Below are positions 9,689 through 20,909 of a DNA stretch of 64,000 nt, in pieces. The stretch is from Vibrio europaeus (GTDB lineage Bacteria > Pseudomonadota > Gammaproteobacteria > Enterobacterales > Vibrionaceae). The notes below the pieces were generated by a model that did no database searches, was not told where the DNA came from, and was given only the letters and a program-made list of their open reading frames with translations. The stretch covers positions 2,046,001-2,110,000 of the forward strand of contig NZ_LUAX01000001.1 of NCBI RefSeq assembly GCF_001695575.1, written 5' to 3'. Made by a program: the position numbers and the translations under genes. Numbering within the stretch: position 1 is the stretch's first letter; each line of letters starts with the position of its first letter.

Positions 9689-10951
9689 TTAAAACTCTTT
9701 TTGTATCCAATTACGCAAACGACCAAACAACCCCGTTACTGACGAACGCGCTGGCTCGTTGTACTCAGTATCGTCGTTAATTTGACTGTCTCTTGCATAA
9801 TGAAGTAAACCAACTGCCGTAGAATGATACGGCTCTTTTACATAATCCGTTAATCCGCTTACCTCTAGAGGCTTGCCGACTCTGACTTGGTTGCGGAATA
9901 CTCGTTCCGCACACTCGACCAGTCCTTCAATCTGTGCCGCCCCACCAGTGAGCACCACACCAGCTGCTAAGTGATGTTTAATCCCTTCTTCACGCAGCTT
10001 TTCTTGAACTGTATCGATGGTTTGATTAACCAGTCCCATAAGCTCAGTATAACGAGGCTCAATCACTTCAGACAGTGTCTGTCTTTGTAAACTGCGTGAT
10101 GGGCGCCCGCCAACGCTAGGAACGTTAACCGTGTCATCTTTACTGACTAGCTCACTAAGAGCACAGCCATATTTTACTTTTATCTCTTCCGCATCACTCA
10201 CTGGTGTACCGAAAGCAAAAGCAATATCGCTTGTCACAGCATTACCGGCATAAGAGAACACCTCAGTATGGCGTAGCGCGCCGCCAGTCCAAATGGAAAC
10301 ATCCATAGTACCGGCACCAATATCTACCACACATACACCGAGCTCACGCTCATCTTCGGTAATCACAGCATTACTTGCTGCTAAACCGGAATAAACAAGG
10401 TGTTCAACTTTAAGCCCGCAGCGCTCAACCGCCTTAATAATATTTCTTGCCATATCATTGTGACAAGAAATTAGGTGTACGCTGACTTCCATGCGCACTC
10501 CTGATAAACCTAGCGGATTTTTAATCCCTTCTTGGTAATCAATCGTAAATTCTTGAGGAATTACATGCAGAATGCGCTGTTCGTCACCAATTTTGATCGA
10601 TTTTGCCGTATGGATTGCACGATCCATATCTTCTTGAGAAACCTCTTCATCAGAGATAGTTCCCATGCCTTTTTCAATACGGCTCGCAATGTGGCGCCCT
10701 GAAAGCGAAATAAAAACATTGCTAATTTGGCACTCGGCCATCAATTCAGCTTGGTCAACGGCACGCTGAACCGATTTTACCACCGATTCAAGGTCGTTAA
10801 CGCCGCCCTTGTCCATCCCGCGAGACGGACTACTGCCTGCGCCAATAATGTTAATTTGACCATCAGGCAATACTTCGCCTACGAGAGCCGATACGGTAGC
10901 AGTGCCTATATCAAGACCAACAATAATGTTGTCATCAGCGGTCTTAGTCAT
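9689..10951 (-). CDS. ftsA: Cell division actin homologue FtsA
   Basis: This 420-residue actin-like ATPase tethers FtsZ to the membrane and recruits later divisome proteins. The phosphate-1 motif VGLDIGTATVSALVGE is at residues 11-26, and a second nucleotide segment VVDIGAGTMDVSIW is near residue 210. The C-terminal membrane-targeting amphipathic helix GLFGRLRNWIQKEF forms the last 14 residues. The start codon lies inside the 3' end of ftsQ (8-bp overlap), implying translational coupling. Length equals the E. coli protein. Confidence 0.97.
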   Translation of the reverse strand: MTKTADDNIIVGLDIGTATVSALVGEVLPDGQINIIGAGSSPSRGMDKGGVNDLESVVKSVQRAVDQAELMAECQISNVFISLSGRHIASRIEKGMGTISDEEVSQEDMDRAIHTAKSIKIGDEQRILHVIPQEFTIDYQEGIKNPLGLSGVRMEVSVHLISCHNDMARNIIKAVERCGLKVEHLVYSGLAASNAVITEDERELGVCVVDIGAGTMDVSIWTGGALRHTEVFSYAGNAVTSDIAFAFGTPVSDAEEIKVKYGCALSELVSKDDTVNVPSVGGRPSRSLQRQTLSEVIEPRYTELMGLVNQTIDTVQEKLREEGIKHHLAAGVVLTGGAAQIEGLVECAERVFRNQVRVGKPLEVSGLTDYVKEPYHSTAVGLLHYARDSQINDDTEYNEPARSSVTGLFGRLRNWIQKEF

Positions 10952-11726
10952 CTGTAGTCTCTTGTGCTAACTCTTGTTCTGGGAACCATCCTATTGATGC
11001 TCCCGTATCATACCTGAGGTCTATGTAGCTCACTCGCTGAGTGTCACTACCCAAATTTTTATAAAGCGAGATAAAGCGTTCTATCCGCTCTTCTAACGAC
11101 TCTTTACCTAGTTCTAAACGAATTCCATTATCGAGGATGATTTGCCACGCTCGACGATCATTTAAAACTAACGATGTGATCATTAGGTTAAGTGCTTCAA
11201 ATCTCGGACTTATGTCTCGCCATACCTGAAGAACTTCTTCACTGGTGCCTTGTGGCCCGTATAGCTTGACCCGTTCTTCTTCCAATTTGCCAATATCACC
11301 ATCAAAAATCTGACCGTAATCATTGAGCAAAGCATTACCATTCCAGATTGCCTGTGCATGGTGCTCTGTCAGAAAAACTTTAACCGTGTCTGGCCACTGC
11401 TTACGAATAGAGGCATGAGAAACCCAAGGGATCGACTCCGCTATGTTCTGCAACACATCCACGTCCTGAGACATAAATGTACCGACATGCTCAAGACGAG
11501 CAAAAGCTCGTTGAACATCTAAAGCAGATACATAGTGTAATTCGCCCTGAAGCACGATTTTTGAAAGGGGTAGACGCTGGTCGTCCCACATCCAAGTAAT
11601 CGTTGAGTAGAGGAGAGAGCCAATTAACAACAAGACCACCAGCAAAAAACTGCCACCGAAGGCATGTTCTTTTACCAGTGGCATAGCGGTTAAACGACGG
11701 CCTTCATTAAAAGCACTTTTAATCAA
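10944..11726 (-). CDS. ftsQ: Cell division protein FtsQ
   Basis: The 260-residue bitopic inner-membrane protein forms the FtsQLB complex that links the Z ring to septal wall synthesis. A short cytoplasmic segment precedes a transmembrane helix (about 25-46, FGGSFLLVVLLLIGSLLYS). The POTRA domain follows (RLPLSKIVLQGELHYVSALDVQRAF), then the beta domain that binds FtsB. The initiation codon is TTG (11724-11726), with AAGGA nine bases upstream. A competing ATG at 11731-11733 opens only a four-codon frame that overlaps this start. A strong promoter lies about 80 bp upstream. Enteric ddlB, normally just before ftsQ, is absent. Confidence 0.93.
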   Translation of the reverse strand: MIKSAFNEGRRLTAMPLVKEHAFGGSFLLVVLLLIGSLLYSTITWMWDDQRLPLSKIVLQGELHYVSALDVQRAFARLEHVGTFMSQDVDVLQNIAESIPWVSHASIRKQWPDTVKVFLTEHHAQAIWNGNALLNDYGQIFDGDIGKLEEERVKLYGPQGTSEEVLQVWRDISPRFEALNLMITSLVLNDRRAWQIILDNGIRLELGKESLEERIERFISLYKNLGSDTQRVSYIDLRYDTGASIGWFPEQELAQETTDD

Positions 11727-11813
11727 AGTCCATAGTCCTTGCCATTAGCTCGCTTATTCTTTCCCTATCCCAATTCGTATAATAGAGGCAAAAGCACTTA
11801 CTTTAACCTTCGG

Positions 11814-11841
11814 ATTATACTGGCGTCCTAGAAAGTATCAA
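11814..11841 (-). promoter_or_regulatory. Sigma70 promoter for ftsQAZ
   Basis: In the 185-bp gap between murC and ftsQ the minus strand carries TTGATA (11836-11841), a 16-bp spacer and a perfect TATAAT (11814-11819). Transcription would begin near 11807, giving the ftsQ-ftsA-ftsZ end of the cluster its own supply of mRNA, as in E. coli, where several promoters sit in this part of the cluster. Confidence 0.7.
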
Positions 11842-11911
11842 ACACTGAAAGTGATAAATCGCTACTTAAAATGTAATAAGTGACGCAAATACCCAAAATT
11901 CGATGTTTTAA

Positions 11912-13372
11912 CTAGGCCTGAGTCATCTTATCGATACTTAACTCAAAAGCAGCAAGCTGTTTAGCTACTTTACCGACATCACCCGCGCCCTGAGTTAGTA
12001 CTAAGTCACCATCTTGTAAAACATTAGCGAGAACTGAAGGTAACGCCTTGCTTTCAGGGACAAAAATTGGATCAAGCTTGCCACGACTGCGAATCGTACG
12101 GCATAGAGCCCGACCATCTGCCCCTGCAATTGGTTTCTCGCCTGCCGAGTAAACATCGAGCATGATCAATACATCAACTTGTTCTAATACATTGGCAAAA
12201 TCATCGTAAAGATCGCGCGTTCGGCTATAACGGTGAGGTTGGAAGATCATCACTAGACGCTTATCTTTCCAACCATTGCGTGCTGCTTGAATGGTCACAT
12301 CGACTTCTGTCGGGTGGTGTCCGTAGTCATCAACCAACATTGCCTGACCATTACCAGTGTCAAACTCGCCCAAATGATCAAATCGACGGCCTGTGCCTTG
12401 CGTGCCAGCCATTGCATTTAAAATTGCTTCGTCGGCAATGTCATCTTCCGTTGCAACCGCAATCGCAGCTGAAGCATTCAATGCATTATGGCGACCTGGA
12501 ATATTGAGCATAATATCGAGGTCAGCTTTGCCTTGACGGATTACCGTGAACTTACCTTGCTGGCCTTCTTGACGATAGTTATCAATACGTACATCCGCGT
12601 CTTCAGAGAAACCATAGGTGATCACTTGGCGACTGATCTTCGGCACTAATTCTCGTACAACAGGATCGTCAATACAAACAATCGCTTGGCCGTAAAATGG
12701 CAGATTATGTAAGAAATCGATGAAAGTTTGCTTTAAGGTCTCGAAATCCCCACCATAGGTGTCCATATGATCGGCTTCGATATTGGTTACGATGCTCACC
12801 ATAGGTTGAAGGTGTAAGAAGGATGCATCGCTCTCGTCTGCTTCCGCAATCAAAATACGGCTAGAACCTAAGCGCGCATTAGTACCTGCACTCTTAACCA
12901 ATCCGCCGTTAACGAAGGTTGGATCGAGACCAGCTTCTGAGTAGATCTGCGTGACTAGCGCTGTAGTGGTGGTTTTACCATGCGTACCCGCAACCGCAAT
13001 CCCGTGGCGGAATCGCATCAGCTCTGCCAACATCTCCGCACGGCGAACGACCGGAATACGCGCTGCTCGCGCGGCAATAATCTCTGGGTTCTCTTCGTTT
13101 ATCGCTGTTGAGACGACAACAACACTTGCTTTGGCAACGTTCTCTTCAGCATGGCCGATAAAGACCGTGGCACCTTTTTGCGTTAAACGCTCTGTCACCG
13201 GGTTTTCAGCGATATCTGAACCTGAGATTTGGTAGCCTTCGTTAAGTAGCACTTCGGCAATGCCACTCATCCCTGCCCCACCAATGCCGATAAAGTGAAT
13301 ACATTTCACGCGGCGCATCTCTGGCACCATAGCGCGAATTTGAGCTAAATCTTGAGTATGTTGAATTGTCAT
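11912..13372 (-). CDS. murC: UDP-N-acetylmuramate--L-alanine ligase
   Basis: The 486-residue ATP-dependent ligase adds the first residue, L-alanine, of the peptidoglycan stem peptide. The N-terminal Rossmann-type segment reads [18 protein letters not shown] (about 25-42), the Mur ligase ATP loop GTHGKTTTT is near 129-137, and the C-terminal domain contains the usual [10 protein letters not shown] and FQPHRYSRT motifs. Length matches the family (E. coli 491). It begins 11 bp after murG and is followed by a 185-bp gap with a promoter rather than by ddlB. Confidence 0.97.
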   Translation of the reverse strand: MTIQHTQDLAQIRAMVPEMRRVKCIHFIGIGGAGMSGIAEVLLNEGYQISGSDIAENPVTERLTQKGATVFIGHAEENVAKASVVVVSTAINEENPEIIAARAARIPVVRRAEMLAELMRFRHGIAVAGTHGKTTTTALVTQIYSEAGLDPTFVNGGLVKSAGTNARLGSSRILIAEADESDASFLHLQPMVSIVTNIEADHMDTYGGDFETLKQTFIDFLHNLPFYGQAIVCIDDPVVRELVPKISRQVITYGFSEDADVRIDNYRQEGQQGKFTVIRQGKADLDIMLNIPGRHNALNASAAIAVATEDDIADEAILNAMAGTQGTGRRFDHLGEFDTGNGQAMLVDDYGHHPTEVDVTIQAARNGWKDKRLVMIFQPHRYSRTRDLYDDFANVLEQVDVLIMLDVYSAGEKPIAGADGRALCRTIRSRGKLDPIFVPESKALPSVLANVLQDGDLVLTQGAGDVGKVAKQLAAFELSIDKMTQA

Positions 13373-13383
13373 GAATCTTCTCG

Positions 13384-14445
13384 TTATTTCGTCAGTGCAA
13401 CAATGGCTTCAGCCACCACTTTATCTGCATCTAACTTAGCAGCCCTACGAGCCTCGCTCGCCATAGCCTTTAGTTTGCTCCGATCCAGTGCCTTAATCTC
13501 AGACACTAGCTTGTCAACCGTCAGTTCAGGCTGCTCAATCATTTTCGCTGCGCCACATTCTACCAAGTGGTCAGCATTTAAAGCTTGTTGTCGGTCTTTA
13601 TGCATAAATGGGATAAAGATTGCGCCTACCCCAGCAGCAGAGACCTCAGATACCGTTAACGCACCAGAGCGGCAAACCAGCAAATCTGCCCAGTCATACG
13701 CTTTGGCGACATCATCAATAAACTCGGTTACTTGCGCATTTTGCACATTATTTGTTTGGTATGCCTGGGTCACTTCGTCGCGGTTGTTCTTGCCTGCTTG
13801 GTGGCGAATCTCAAACTCATCACCTAGCTTCGCCATTACATCAGGTAAGGTACGGTTAAGTATTTGCGCACCTTGGCTCCCCCCCATGACTAGAATACGT
13901 ACTTTGCCATCACGCTCAGCCATGCGTTGCTCAGGCTCACTAATTGCAACCACATCTTCCCTCACTGGGTTGCCAACAACCTCTGCTTTAGGAAATGCGC
14001 CTGGGAAAGCTTGAAAAACCTTTTTAGCTATCTTAGACAACCACTGGTTAGTTAAACCCGCGACGGCATTCTGCTCATGCAACACCACAGGAATACCCAG
14101 TAGCCAAGCAGCAATTCCACCAGGCCCGCTGACGTAGCCGCCCATTCCTAGCACAGCATCTGGCTTCCAACGCTTCATATGCGCCCGAGCTTGCATAATT
14201 GCGTTTAGGATCTGAAAGGGTGCTTTAATCAAGCGAGCAATACCTTGACCTCGCAGACCTTTTACCTTGATAAAGTCGATCTCAATGCCATGTTTGGGCA
14301 CTAGGTCGGCTTCCATTCTGTCTGCGGTGCCTAACCAGCGGATCTCCCACCCTTGAGATTGAAGTTGTTTAGCAACCGCAAGACCTGGGAATACGTGACC
14401 GCCAGTACCACCAGCCATCACCATTAATCGTTTATTCTTTTTCAT
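13384..14445 (-). CDS. murG: Lipid II synthase, UDP-GlcNAc transferase MurG
   Basis: This 353-residue GT28 glycosyltransferase converts lipid I to lipid II at the inner face of the inner membrane. The donor-domain loop [15 protein letters not shown] is at about residues 11-25, the second glycine-rich region [16 protein letters not shown] near 100, and the C-terminal UDP-GlcNAc binding segment [11 protein letters not shown] near 190. No transmembrane helix is expected. The gene starts inside the end of ftsW (14-bp overlap), as is usual in the cluster. Confidence 0.97.
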   Translation of the reverse strand: MKKNKRLMVMAGGTGGHVFPGLAVAKQLQSQGWEIRWLGTADRMEADLVPKHGIEIDFIKVKGLRGQGIARLIKAPFQILNAIMQARAHMKRWKPDAVLGMGGYVSGPGGIAAWLLGIPVVLHEQNAVAGLTNQWLSKIAKKVFQAFPGAFPKAEVVGNPVREDVVAISEPEQRMAERDGKVRILVMGGSQGAQILNRTLPDVMAKLGDEFEIRHQAGKNNRDEVTQAYQTNNVQNAQVTEFIDDVAKAYDWADLLVCRSGALTVSEVSAAGVGAIFIPFMHKDRQQALNADHLVECGAAKMIEQPELTVDKLVSEIKALDRSKLKAMASEARRAAKLDADKVVAEAIVALTK

Positions 14446-15628
14446 CGTTATCTGTGTTTTGTTGTGTTTCTGCGCTAGCTAAACGGCATTCATAATCAAT
14501 GCGCAGCAATATCGATACAGCGACTGACATGATGATCAAACTTGAACCACCATAACTGATCAGTGGTAGTGTTAAACCTTTGGTTGGCACCATACCTGCC
14601 GCTGCGCCAACATTCACTAAGGTTTGAAAAGCGAACCAAATACCTATACCAAATGCTAGGTAACCGCCAAACAACTGGTTGTTATCAAACGCTTTGCGAC
14701 CAATAAATATCGCTTTCAGCACCAAACTAAAAATCAGCATCAAGACTAAAACCACACCCACATAGCCCAACTCTTCGGCCAAAACAGCGAATACAAAGTC
14801 AGTATGTGCTTCAGGAAGGTACTCTAGTTTTTGGATTGAGTTACCAAGACCTTGACCAAACCATTCACCGCGACCAAACGCCATTAACGACTGGGTCAAC
14901 TGATAGCCACTGCCGAACGGGTCTTCCCATGGGTCGAGGAATGAGGTGACGCGGCGCATACGATAAGGCTCGATGTAAATCAGAGTGGCAACCGAGAGCA
15001 GTCCAACCACCATCAAGGCAAGAAACTGAGTGAGCTTAGCGCCGGCAATAAACAGCATGCCGAACAGAGTCACCAACATCACGACTACTGTACCTAAGTC
15101 TGGTTGTAACAGCAGTAAACTGGCTAAGGTAGCAAAAACAATAATAGGTTTAATAAAACCACCAAAAAAGCTCGACCTCACTTCTTCATTTTTACGTACC
15201 AAATAACCGGACATAAAGATAAACAGCGATAGCTTAGCCACTTCAGCGGGTTGTAAGTTAAATAAACCAAGGGGAATCCAACGTGATGCCCCATTTACCG
15301 ACTTACCCGCCACCAACACTACAAAGAGCAGAAATATCGATAGCAGCAACAACCAAGTGCTGTATTGAGCCCATCGCTTAGTGGGTACTTGTAGGATTAC
15401 CGCAGACGTCGACAGTGCCAGAACCAGAAAGATCGCGTGGCGGAACATAAAGTGGAACGGTTGCTCCGTTAGACGTGAGCTAATTGGGAAAGAAGCAGAA
15501 GTCACCATCACTAAGCCTGTTAGCATTAGACCTAATGAAATCCATACCAATTGACGGTCATACAAAGCCTCAGGTGAAGCTGAAGTCACCCAACGTTTAA
15601 TACTGCCAAAGACGTTTTGAATCTGCAT
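14432..15628 (-). CDS. ftsW: Septal peptidoglycan glycosyltransferase FtsW
   Basis: The 398-residue SEDS-family polytopic membrane protein polymerises lipid II at the septum together with FtsI. About ten hydrophobic segments are visible. The SEDS signatures are present: the segment around [22 protein letters not shown], the large periplasmic loop with [17 protein letters not shown], and the C-terminal [12 protein letters not shown]. The N-terminal cytoplasmic tail of about 20 residues and the length are normal. It lies 14 bp after murD and overlaps murG by 14 bp. Confidence 0.97.
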   Translation of the reverse strand: MQIQNVFGSIKRWVTSASPEALYDRQLVWISLGLMLTGLVMVTSASFPISSRLTEQPFHFMFRHAIFLVLALSTSAVILQVPTKRWAQYSTWLLLLSIFLLFVVLVAGKSVNGASRWIPLGLFNLQPAEVAKLSLFIFMSGYLVRKNEEVRSSFFGGFIKPIIVFATLASLLLLQPDLGTVVVMLVTLFGMLFIAGAKLTQFLALMVVGLLSVATLIYIEPYRMRRVTSFLDPWEDPFGSGYQLTQSLMAFGRGEWFGQGLGNSIQKLEYLPEAHTDFVFAVLAEELGYVGVVLVLMLIFSLVLKAIFIGRKAFDNNQLFGGYLAFGIGIWFAFQTLVNVGAAAGMVPTKGLTLPLISYGGSSLIIMSVAVSILLRIDYECRLASAETQQNTDNDEKE

Positions 15629-15642
15629 ATTTCTCGGTGAAT

Positions 15643-16965
15643 TTAAGCGTAGGCTTTTGCAAGCTCGGTAAAGGCATCGCCGCGAGCCATAAAATTATTA
15701 AACTGATCGAAGCTCGCACAAGCAGGTGATAATAGCACCATATCACCGGATGAAACTTGAGTGGCAACCCATTTGATGATTTCGTGCATGGTATCAAAAC
15801 GTTTTGCACTACTATGTAGCGGCATAAACTGATCACCATCTTCACCAAAGCAGCACAACTGTACGTTGAGCGACTGCAAAATTGGGTCAAGTTCAGAGAA
15901 ATCAGCACCTTTACCGACGCCACCAACCAGCAAGTAGAGTTTACCTTCAAGCTCTAATCCTGCTAACGCTGCCATCGTGCTAGCAACATTGGTCGCCTTT
16001 GAATCATTGACCCACTTAACACCTTGATTATCGGCAACAACCTGGCATCTGTGTGTCAAACCGTTGTAAGACTTAAGTGCGGATAGCCCTTTCGCCACAT
16101 CGACTCCAGCTTCAGTCAGCAGAGCCAATACCACTAAAGCATTGGCGACGTTATGTCGACCTACCAAGGAAAGCTCACTACTCATGCAAATAGGCTTACC
16201 ATCAATGGCTAAATATTCCTTACTGTCTTTATCAATTAGCGAGAAGCGCGTCGCTTGGTTAAGACTAAACTCGACTAAATTATTGGCCTGTTCAGGATAG
16301 GTTGCTCGGTCATCAGCATTCACAATACAAGCGCTAGCATGATCGAAGATACGCAGCTTAGCTTGACGATAATCCTCCATCCCTTGGTAGCGGTCCATAT
16401 GGTCTTCTGAAAGATTAAGGAAAGCCGCCGCTTTCGGAGCAAGAGATGAAGTAGTTTCAAGTTGGAAGCTAGACAGCTCCAATACATATAGGTCAGCGTC
16501 TTGCCTTAGCAGGTCTAAAGCAGGCACACCAATGTTGCCGCCAACTCCAACCTTAAAACCTGCCGCTTGAGCAACTTGACCAGTCCAATCAGTCACGGTG
16601 CTTTTACCGTTTGAGCCTGTAATCGCAATGACTGGTTTGTTGACTTGCCAAGCAAACAGTTCGATATCACCAACGACGGGAATATTGGCATTAATGACTT
16701 GCTCAATCTCTGGCAGCGCAAGCGCTATGCCTGGATTCGTCACTACCAAATCCGCGGCCATCAACCACGCTTGATTCCAGCCCCCGGAGTGCAGTTCAAC
16801 ACCTTCAGGTAGAGCGTCACTGCCCGGTGGATTGTCTCGAGTATCGATAACGCGAATATCAAGTGTTTTAGGTAATTCTTGCAAGTGTTTAACGACAGAG
16901 AGCCCGGTAATACCGAGCCCTACAACCACCACTTTCTCAATACCTTGCCAGCGGTCAATGGTCAT
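15643..16965 (-). CDS. murD: UDP-N-acetylmuramoyl-L-alanine--D-glutamate ligase
   Basis: The 440-residue Mur ligase adds D-glutamate to UDP-MurNAc-L-Ala. The N-terminal domain begins with [16 protein letters not shown], the ATP loop [11 protein letters not shown] is near residue 116, and the carbamoyl-lysine region and the C-terminal domain ([17 protein letters not shown]) are typical. Length agrees with E. coli MurD (438). It sits between mraY and ftsW with 14-bp gaps on each side, clearly within the same transcript. Confidence 0.97.
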   Translation of the reverse strand: MTIDRWQGIEKVVVVGLGITGLSVVKHLQELPKTLDIRVIDTRDNPPGSDALPEGVELHSGGWNQAWLMAADLVVTNPGIALALPEIEQVINANIPVVGDIELFAWQVNKPVIAITGSNGKSTVTDWTGQVAQAAGFKVGVGGNIGVPALDLLRQDADLYVLELSSFQLETTSSLAPKAAAFLNLSEDHMDRYQGMEDYRQAKLRIFDHASACIVNADDRATYPEQANNLVEFSLNQATRFSLIDKDSKEYLAIDGKPICMSSELSLVGRHNVANALVVLALLTEAGVDVAKGLSALKSYNGLTHRCQVVADNQGVKWVNDSKATNVASTMAALAGLELEGKLYLLVGGVGKGADFSELDPILQSLNVQLCCFGEDGDQFMPLHSSAKRFDTMHEIIKWVATQVSSGDMVLLSPACASFDQFNNFMARGDAFTELAKAYA

Positions 16966-16979
16966 TGTGTATGATTTCC

Positions 16980-18062
16980 TTATCGAACTTTAAGAGTCGC
17001 TAAACCTATAAGCACGAGAACAATAGAGATGATCCAAAAACGTACAATCACTCGTGGTTCCGGCCAGCCTTTTAGCTCGTAGTGGTGATGGATAGGCGCC
17101 ATACGGAAGATACGTTGACCGCGTAGTTTGTATGAACCAACCTGAAGAATCACAGACAGAGTTTCCATAACGAAAACACCGCCCATAATAACCAAGACAA
17201 ACTCTTGGCGAACCAATACCGCAATAGTGCCTAGTGCGCCGCCTAAGGCTAATGAACCTACATCGCCCATAAATACTTGAGCAGGGTAGGTGTTAAACCA
17301 TAAGAATCCTAATCCCGCACCAACAATTGCGGTACACACAACCACCAATTCAGAGGCTTGCGGAATGTGTGGAATATGCAGGTAGTTAGCAAAGTTCACG
17401 TTACCTGTCGCCCAAGCAATAGCGGCGAAACCAGCGGAAACCAGAACTGTCGGCATAATCGCTAGTCCGTCGAGACCGTCGGTTAAGTTCACTGCGTTAC
17501 TGGTACCCACGATAACAAAATAGGTAAGAACGATGTACATCAGTCCTAACTGAGGCATCACTTCCTTAAAGAAGGGCACCACTAACTGAGTCGCTGCGGT
17601 ATCTTTACCGTGAGCATACAGTGCAAAGGCTACCACCAACGCAATCGCCGATTGCCAAAAATACTTCCAGCGGGCAATCAATCCATCGGTATTCTTGCGT
17701 ACCACTTTGCGATAATCATCGACAAAACCAATCGCACCATAGCCAAGCAGTACCGCAAGAACAGCCCAAACATAAGGGTTCGACAAATCAGCCCAAAGCA
17801 GTACCGTCGTCACGATGGCGGTCAAAATCATGATACCGCCCATAGTTGGTGTACCACGTTTGCTAAAGTGAGACTCTGGCCCTTCGTTACGCACAACCTG
17901 ACCAATTTGCAGCAGTTGCAAACGTCTGATCATGATCGGGCCCATCCAGAGTGAAATGCCTAGTGCAGTTAATACACTGACAATCGCCCGGAACGACAGG
18001 TATTCGAATAATCGGAAGAATGAAAAATATGGCTGTAGCAGCTCAGCAAGCCAAATAATCAT
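16980..18062 (-). CDS. mraY: Phospho-N-acetylmuramoyl-pentapeptide transferase
   Basis: This 360-residue integral membrane enzyme transfers phospho-MurNAc-pentapeptide to undecaprenyl phosphate to form lipid I. Ten hydrophobic helices are recognisable. The family's key acidic motifs are present: [21 protein letters not shown] and the C-terminal [23 protein letters not shown]. Length equals E. coli MraY. Its ATG overlaps the murF stop by four bases, indicating coupled translation. Confidence 0.98.
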   Translation of the reverse strand: MIIWLAELLQPYFSFFRLFEYLSFRAIVSVLTALGISLWMGPIMIRRLQLLQIGQVVRNEGPESHFSKRGTPTMGGIMILTAIVTTVLLWADLSNPYVWAVLAVLLGYGAIGFVDDYRKVVRKNTDGLIARWKYFWQSAIALVVAFALYAHGKDTAATQLVVPFFKEVMPQLGLMYIVLTYFVIVGTSNAVNLTDGLDGLAIMPTVLVSAGFAAIAWATGNVNFANYLHIPHIPQASELVVVCTAIVGAGLGFLWFNTYPAQVFMGDVGSLALGGALGTIAVLVRQEFVLVIMGGVFVMETLSVILQVGSYKLRGQRIFRMAPIHHHYELKGWPEPRVIVRFWIISIVLVLIGLATLKVR

Positions 18063-19417
18063 GTATACATCTCCTTGACAGCAGTAGCAATTTTGCTCAT
18101 TCCTGCACTATTAGCCCCTTTGACTAACAGTGTTTGAGCTTGTTGACTCTGTTCAATCTGCTGTTTTATATAATCAATCATACTTTGGTGGTCTTCAAAA
18201 TGAATCCCACCGCACTCTTCACTGATCGCTTTTGCGTCAGCGCCATAAGTAAGCACGTGTTCAAATTTGAATGGGGCAGCATGTTCCCCGACTTGACGAT
18301 GAAGTGCAAGACTTTCATCACCTAACTCGGCCATATTACCCAAAATTAACCAACGTGCTCCGCTAAAGCCTGAAAGGAGATCAGCAGCCGCTTTCATAGC
18401 AGGTACGCTGGCATTGTAGCTATCGTCGATAAGCTTGACCGTCTCACTTAACTCCACTAACTCAACACGGCCTTTTACTTTGCCGAGTTGAGCCAATCCG
18501 GTTTTAACCAATTCAAGCGATGCACCTAACTCTAACGCTAGTGCGGTTGCAGATAACGCATTGGACACATTATGTCGACCAATAATGCCAAGCTTAACTT
18601 CAACGCTGCCAATCGGAGCCACAAGAGTAAACTGCGCCTCACCCATTTCATTGAGTGAGATGTTGCTGGCAAAGTAGTCCGCAGAAGCGTCCTTGACCGA
18701 GAAAGTCTTGATGGTTTTGTCTGCTAATACAGTTTGCCAATAGTCACCACCGTGACTATCAAGGTTAACAATCGCTACTGAGCCCGCTTTTAAGCCTTGG
18801 TAGATTTCACCTTTGGCTTGCTTTACCCCATCCATTGAGCCAAAGCCTTCAAGGTGAGCAGCGGCGACATTATTAACCAGTGCGACATCAGGCTGAACCA
18901 GTTGGGTGGTGTAGGCAATTTCACCAATATGATTTGCCCCCATCTCAATCACAGCAAAGTCATCTTCTGGCGTTGAGCGTAGCAAGGTCAGCGGAACACC
19001 AATGTCGTTATTGAAGTTTCCAGCCGTGAATAACACACGCCCTTTCTGCTCCATAATACTGGCAACCATTTCTTTTACTGTGGTCTTACCGCAGCTCCCC
19101 GTAATAGCCACGGTAGGCGTTGAGCAAGTATGGTGCACCAGCGAACCAAGCTGACCAAGAGCAAGCTTAGTATCTTTAACTAACAATTGAGGGACTTCAG
19201 CTTCAACAATGCGGCTCACCAATAGAGCTCCCGCACCTGATTCCAATGCCTGAGCGGCAAAATCGTGCGCATCAAATCGCTCGCCAACTAAAGCAATAAA
19301 TAATGCGCCAGTTTCGATGGCGCGTGTATCAGTTGATACTGAATTTATCACTAGATCATTGCCGATCAGTTCAGCGTCTAGCGATTCAGCAATCTGGCTT
19401 AACATTAAAGAAATCAT
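18059..19417 (-). CDS. murF: UDP-MurNAc-tripeptide--D-alanyl-D-alanine ligase
   Basis: The 452-residue ligase adds the D-Ala-D-Ala dipeptide, completing the cytoplasmic precursor. It has the N-terminal uracil-binding domain ([27 protein letters not shown]), the ATP loop [11 protein letters not shown] near residue 106, and the motifs [15 protein letters not shown] and [14 protein letters not shown]. It shares four-base overlaps with both murE and mraY, so the three are translated as a coupled set. Its dipeptide substrate must come from a Ddl encoded elsewhere, since ddlB is not in this cluster. Confidence 0.97.
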   Translation of the reverse strand: MISLMLSQIAESLDAELIGNDLVINSVSTDTRAIETGALFIALVGERFDAHDFAAQALESGAGALLVSRIVEAEVPQLLVKDTKLALGQLGSLVHHTCSTPTVAITGSCGKTTVKEMVASIMEQKGRVLFTAGNFNNDIGVPLTLLRSTPEDDFAVIEMGANHIGEIAYTTQLVQPDVALVNNVAAAHLEGFGSMDGVKQAKGEIYQGLKAGSVAIVNLDSHGGDYWQTVLADKTIKTFSVKDASADYFASNISLNEMGEAQFTLVAPIGSVEVKLGIIGRHNVSNALSATALALELGASLELVKTGLAQLGKVKGRVELVELSETVKLIDDSYNASVPAMKAAADLLSGFSGARWLILGNMAELGDESLALHRQVGEHAAPFKFEHVLTYGADAKAISEECGGIHFEDHQSMIDYIKQQIEQSQQAQTLLVKGANSAGMSKIATAVKEMYT

Positions 19418-20898
19418 GCATTGTTCTCCAACAGTTGCTGTGCTGATTCACGATCCGAGTAGTGAACCATTTCATTAGCCATCACTTGATAATCTTCATG
19501 ACCTTTACCCGCTAGTAAAATGATGTCATCAGACTGACTATTCTCTAAAGCGTATTTCAGCGCATCAAAACGGCTGTGCTGTACGATTGCGCTGTCAGGA
19601 TTAGCCATGCCTGCGAGCATATCTTGGACGATCTGTTGCGGTGATTCACTGCGAGGGTTGTCATCGGTAAGAATGACATGATCCGCTAAGCGCTCACCAA
19701 TTTCCGCCATCATCGGGCGCTTACCTGTATCGCGATCACCGCCACAACCAAAAATAGCCCAAAGCTTACCTTGGCAGTGAACTCGGAGTGCTTGCAGTGC
19801 TTTTTCTAGTGCATCAGGTGTGTGAGCGTAATCGACAACAACCTTGGCTTTTTCATTGGCAGCAAACAGCTCCATACGACCAATCACAGGCTTTAGCGAA
19901 CTTGCCGTTGCAATCAGCTTTTGCTTATCAATACCAAGACAAAGCAAAGTCACCATAGCGAGTAAGACATTATTGGCATTGAATTCCCCAATGAGAGGAA
20001 CACTGATCGTGCCTGAGCCAAATGCGCCTGCAAAATCGAGGGTAATACCCGATTCAGAGTATCTAACTTGCTCAGCCCACACTGCACGTGGATGCTCACT
20101 CGGCTTAAGGGTAACCGCAATGGCGTTATCTAGGCGATTGAACCACTCAGCGCCAACTGGATCATCAATATTGAGCACCGCTTTATTGCACATATGCTGG
20201 CTAAATAGTGAGAACTTGGCTTCTGCGTACTCTTCCATCGTACCGTGATAATCCAAGTGATCACGACTTAAGTTAGAGAAAGCCCCAACCTCAAATTCCA
20301 CCGCTCTAACACGCCCTTGGACCAAACCATGAGAAGAGACTTCTAAAGCGGTATAGTCAGCGCCTTGTTGCTCCAAAGAATGTAAGGTTTGAAGAATCTC
20401 AATCGCGTTACCCGTAGTGTTTTTCGCCACTTGAAGATCAGCAAGAAAACCGTTGCCTGTGGTACCCATCACCGCCGCTTTTTTCTCGACAAGGTCAAGC
20501 CATTGAGCAATTATTTGAGTAATAGTGGTTTTACCATTGGTGCCCGTAACACCAATGAGCTTGTTGTGAGTTAACGGGTAAAGTCGTTTGGCCAGTGCTG
20601 ATAAATGCTGAGCTAAGTCACCAATATAGATCACAGGGACCTCACCTTGCAGTTCAATCTGACCATGTGGATGAGACTCACACGCCTCAGCAATAATCGC
20701 ATTTGCGCCCTGTTCGATAGCAACAGGAATAAAACGTCGCCCATCGACTGTATGGCCTTTTACCGCCACAAAGGTTGAACCTTGCGAGACTTTTCGGCTA
20801 TCAAGTTCTAGGCTCTTAACAATCACACTTGCGCTTGAGTGGTTAGAGATATCCAACCACGGAGAAAGTAACACGGCTAAGGTCAGTTCCTTCGACAT
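19414..20898 (-). CDS. murE: UDP-MurNAc-L-Ala-D-Glu--meso-diaminopimelate ligase
   Basis: This 494-residue Mur ligase adds meso-diaminopimelate. Choice of DAP rather than lysine is shown by the DDNPRSE motif near residue 408, whose Arg contacts the substrate's second carboxylate in Gram-negative MurE. The ATP loop [10 protein letters not shown] is near residue 120 and the family segment [13 protein letters not shown] is near residue 348. DapB at the left end of the window works in the pathway that supplies its substrate. It follows ftsI by 11 bp and overlaps murF by four bases. Confidence 0.98.
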   Translation of the reverse strand: MSKELTLAVLLSPWLDISNHSSASVIVKSLELDSRKVSQGSTFVAVKGHTVDGRRFIPVAIEQGANAIIAEACESHPHGQIELQGEVPVIYIGDLAQHLSALAKRLYPLTHNKLIGVTGTNGKTTITQIIAQWLDLVEKKAAVMGTTGNGFLADLQVAKNTTGNAIEILQTLHSLEQQGADYTALEVSSHGLVQGRVRAVEFEVGAFSNLSRDHLDYHGTMEEYAEAKFSLFSQHMCNKAVLNIDDPVGAEWFNRLDNAIAVTLKPSEHPRAVWAEQVRYSESGITLDFAGAFGSGTISVPLIGEFNANNVLLAMVTLLCLGIDKQKLIATASSLKPVIGRMELFAANEKAKVVVDYAHTPDALEKALQALRVHCQGKLWAIFGCGGDRDTGKRPMMAEIGERLADHVILTDDNPRSESPQQIVQDMLAGMANPDSAIVQHSRFDALKYALENSQSDDIILLAGKGHEDYQVMANEMVHYSDRESAQQLLENNA

Positions 20899-20909
20899 AG
20901 TAAACTCAC

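Noticed and set aside
13352..14014. 220-codon plus-strand frame opposite murC/murG
   Set aside because: A shadow of the minus-strand genes, with Ser/Ala/Thr-rich composition typical of antisense frames and no start signal.
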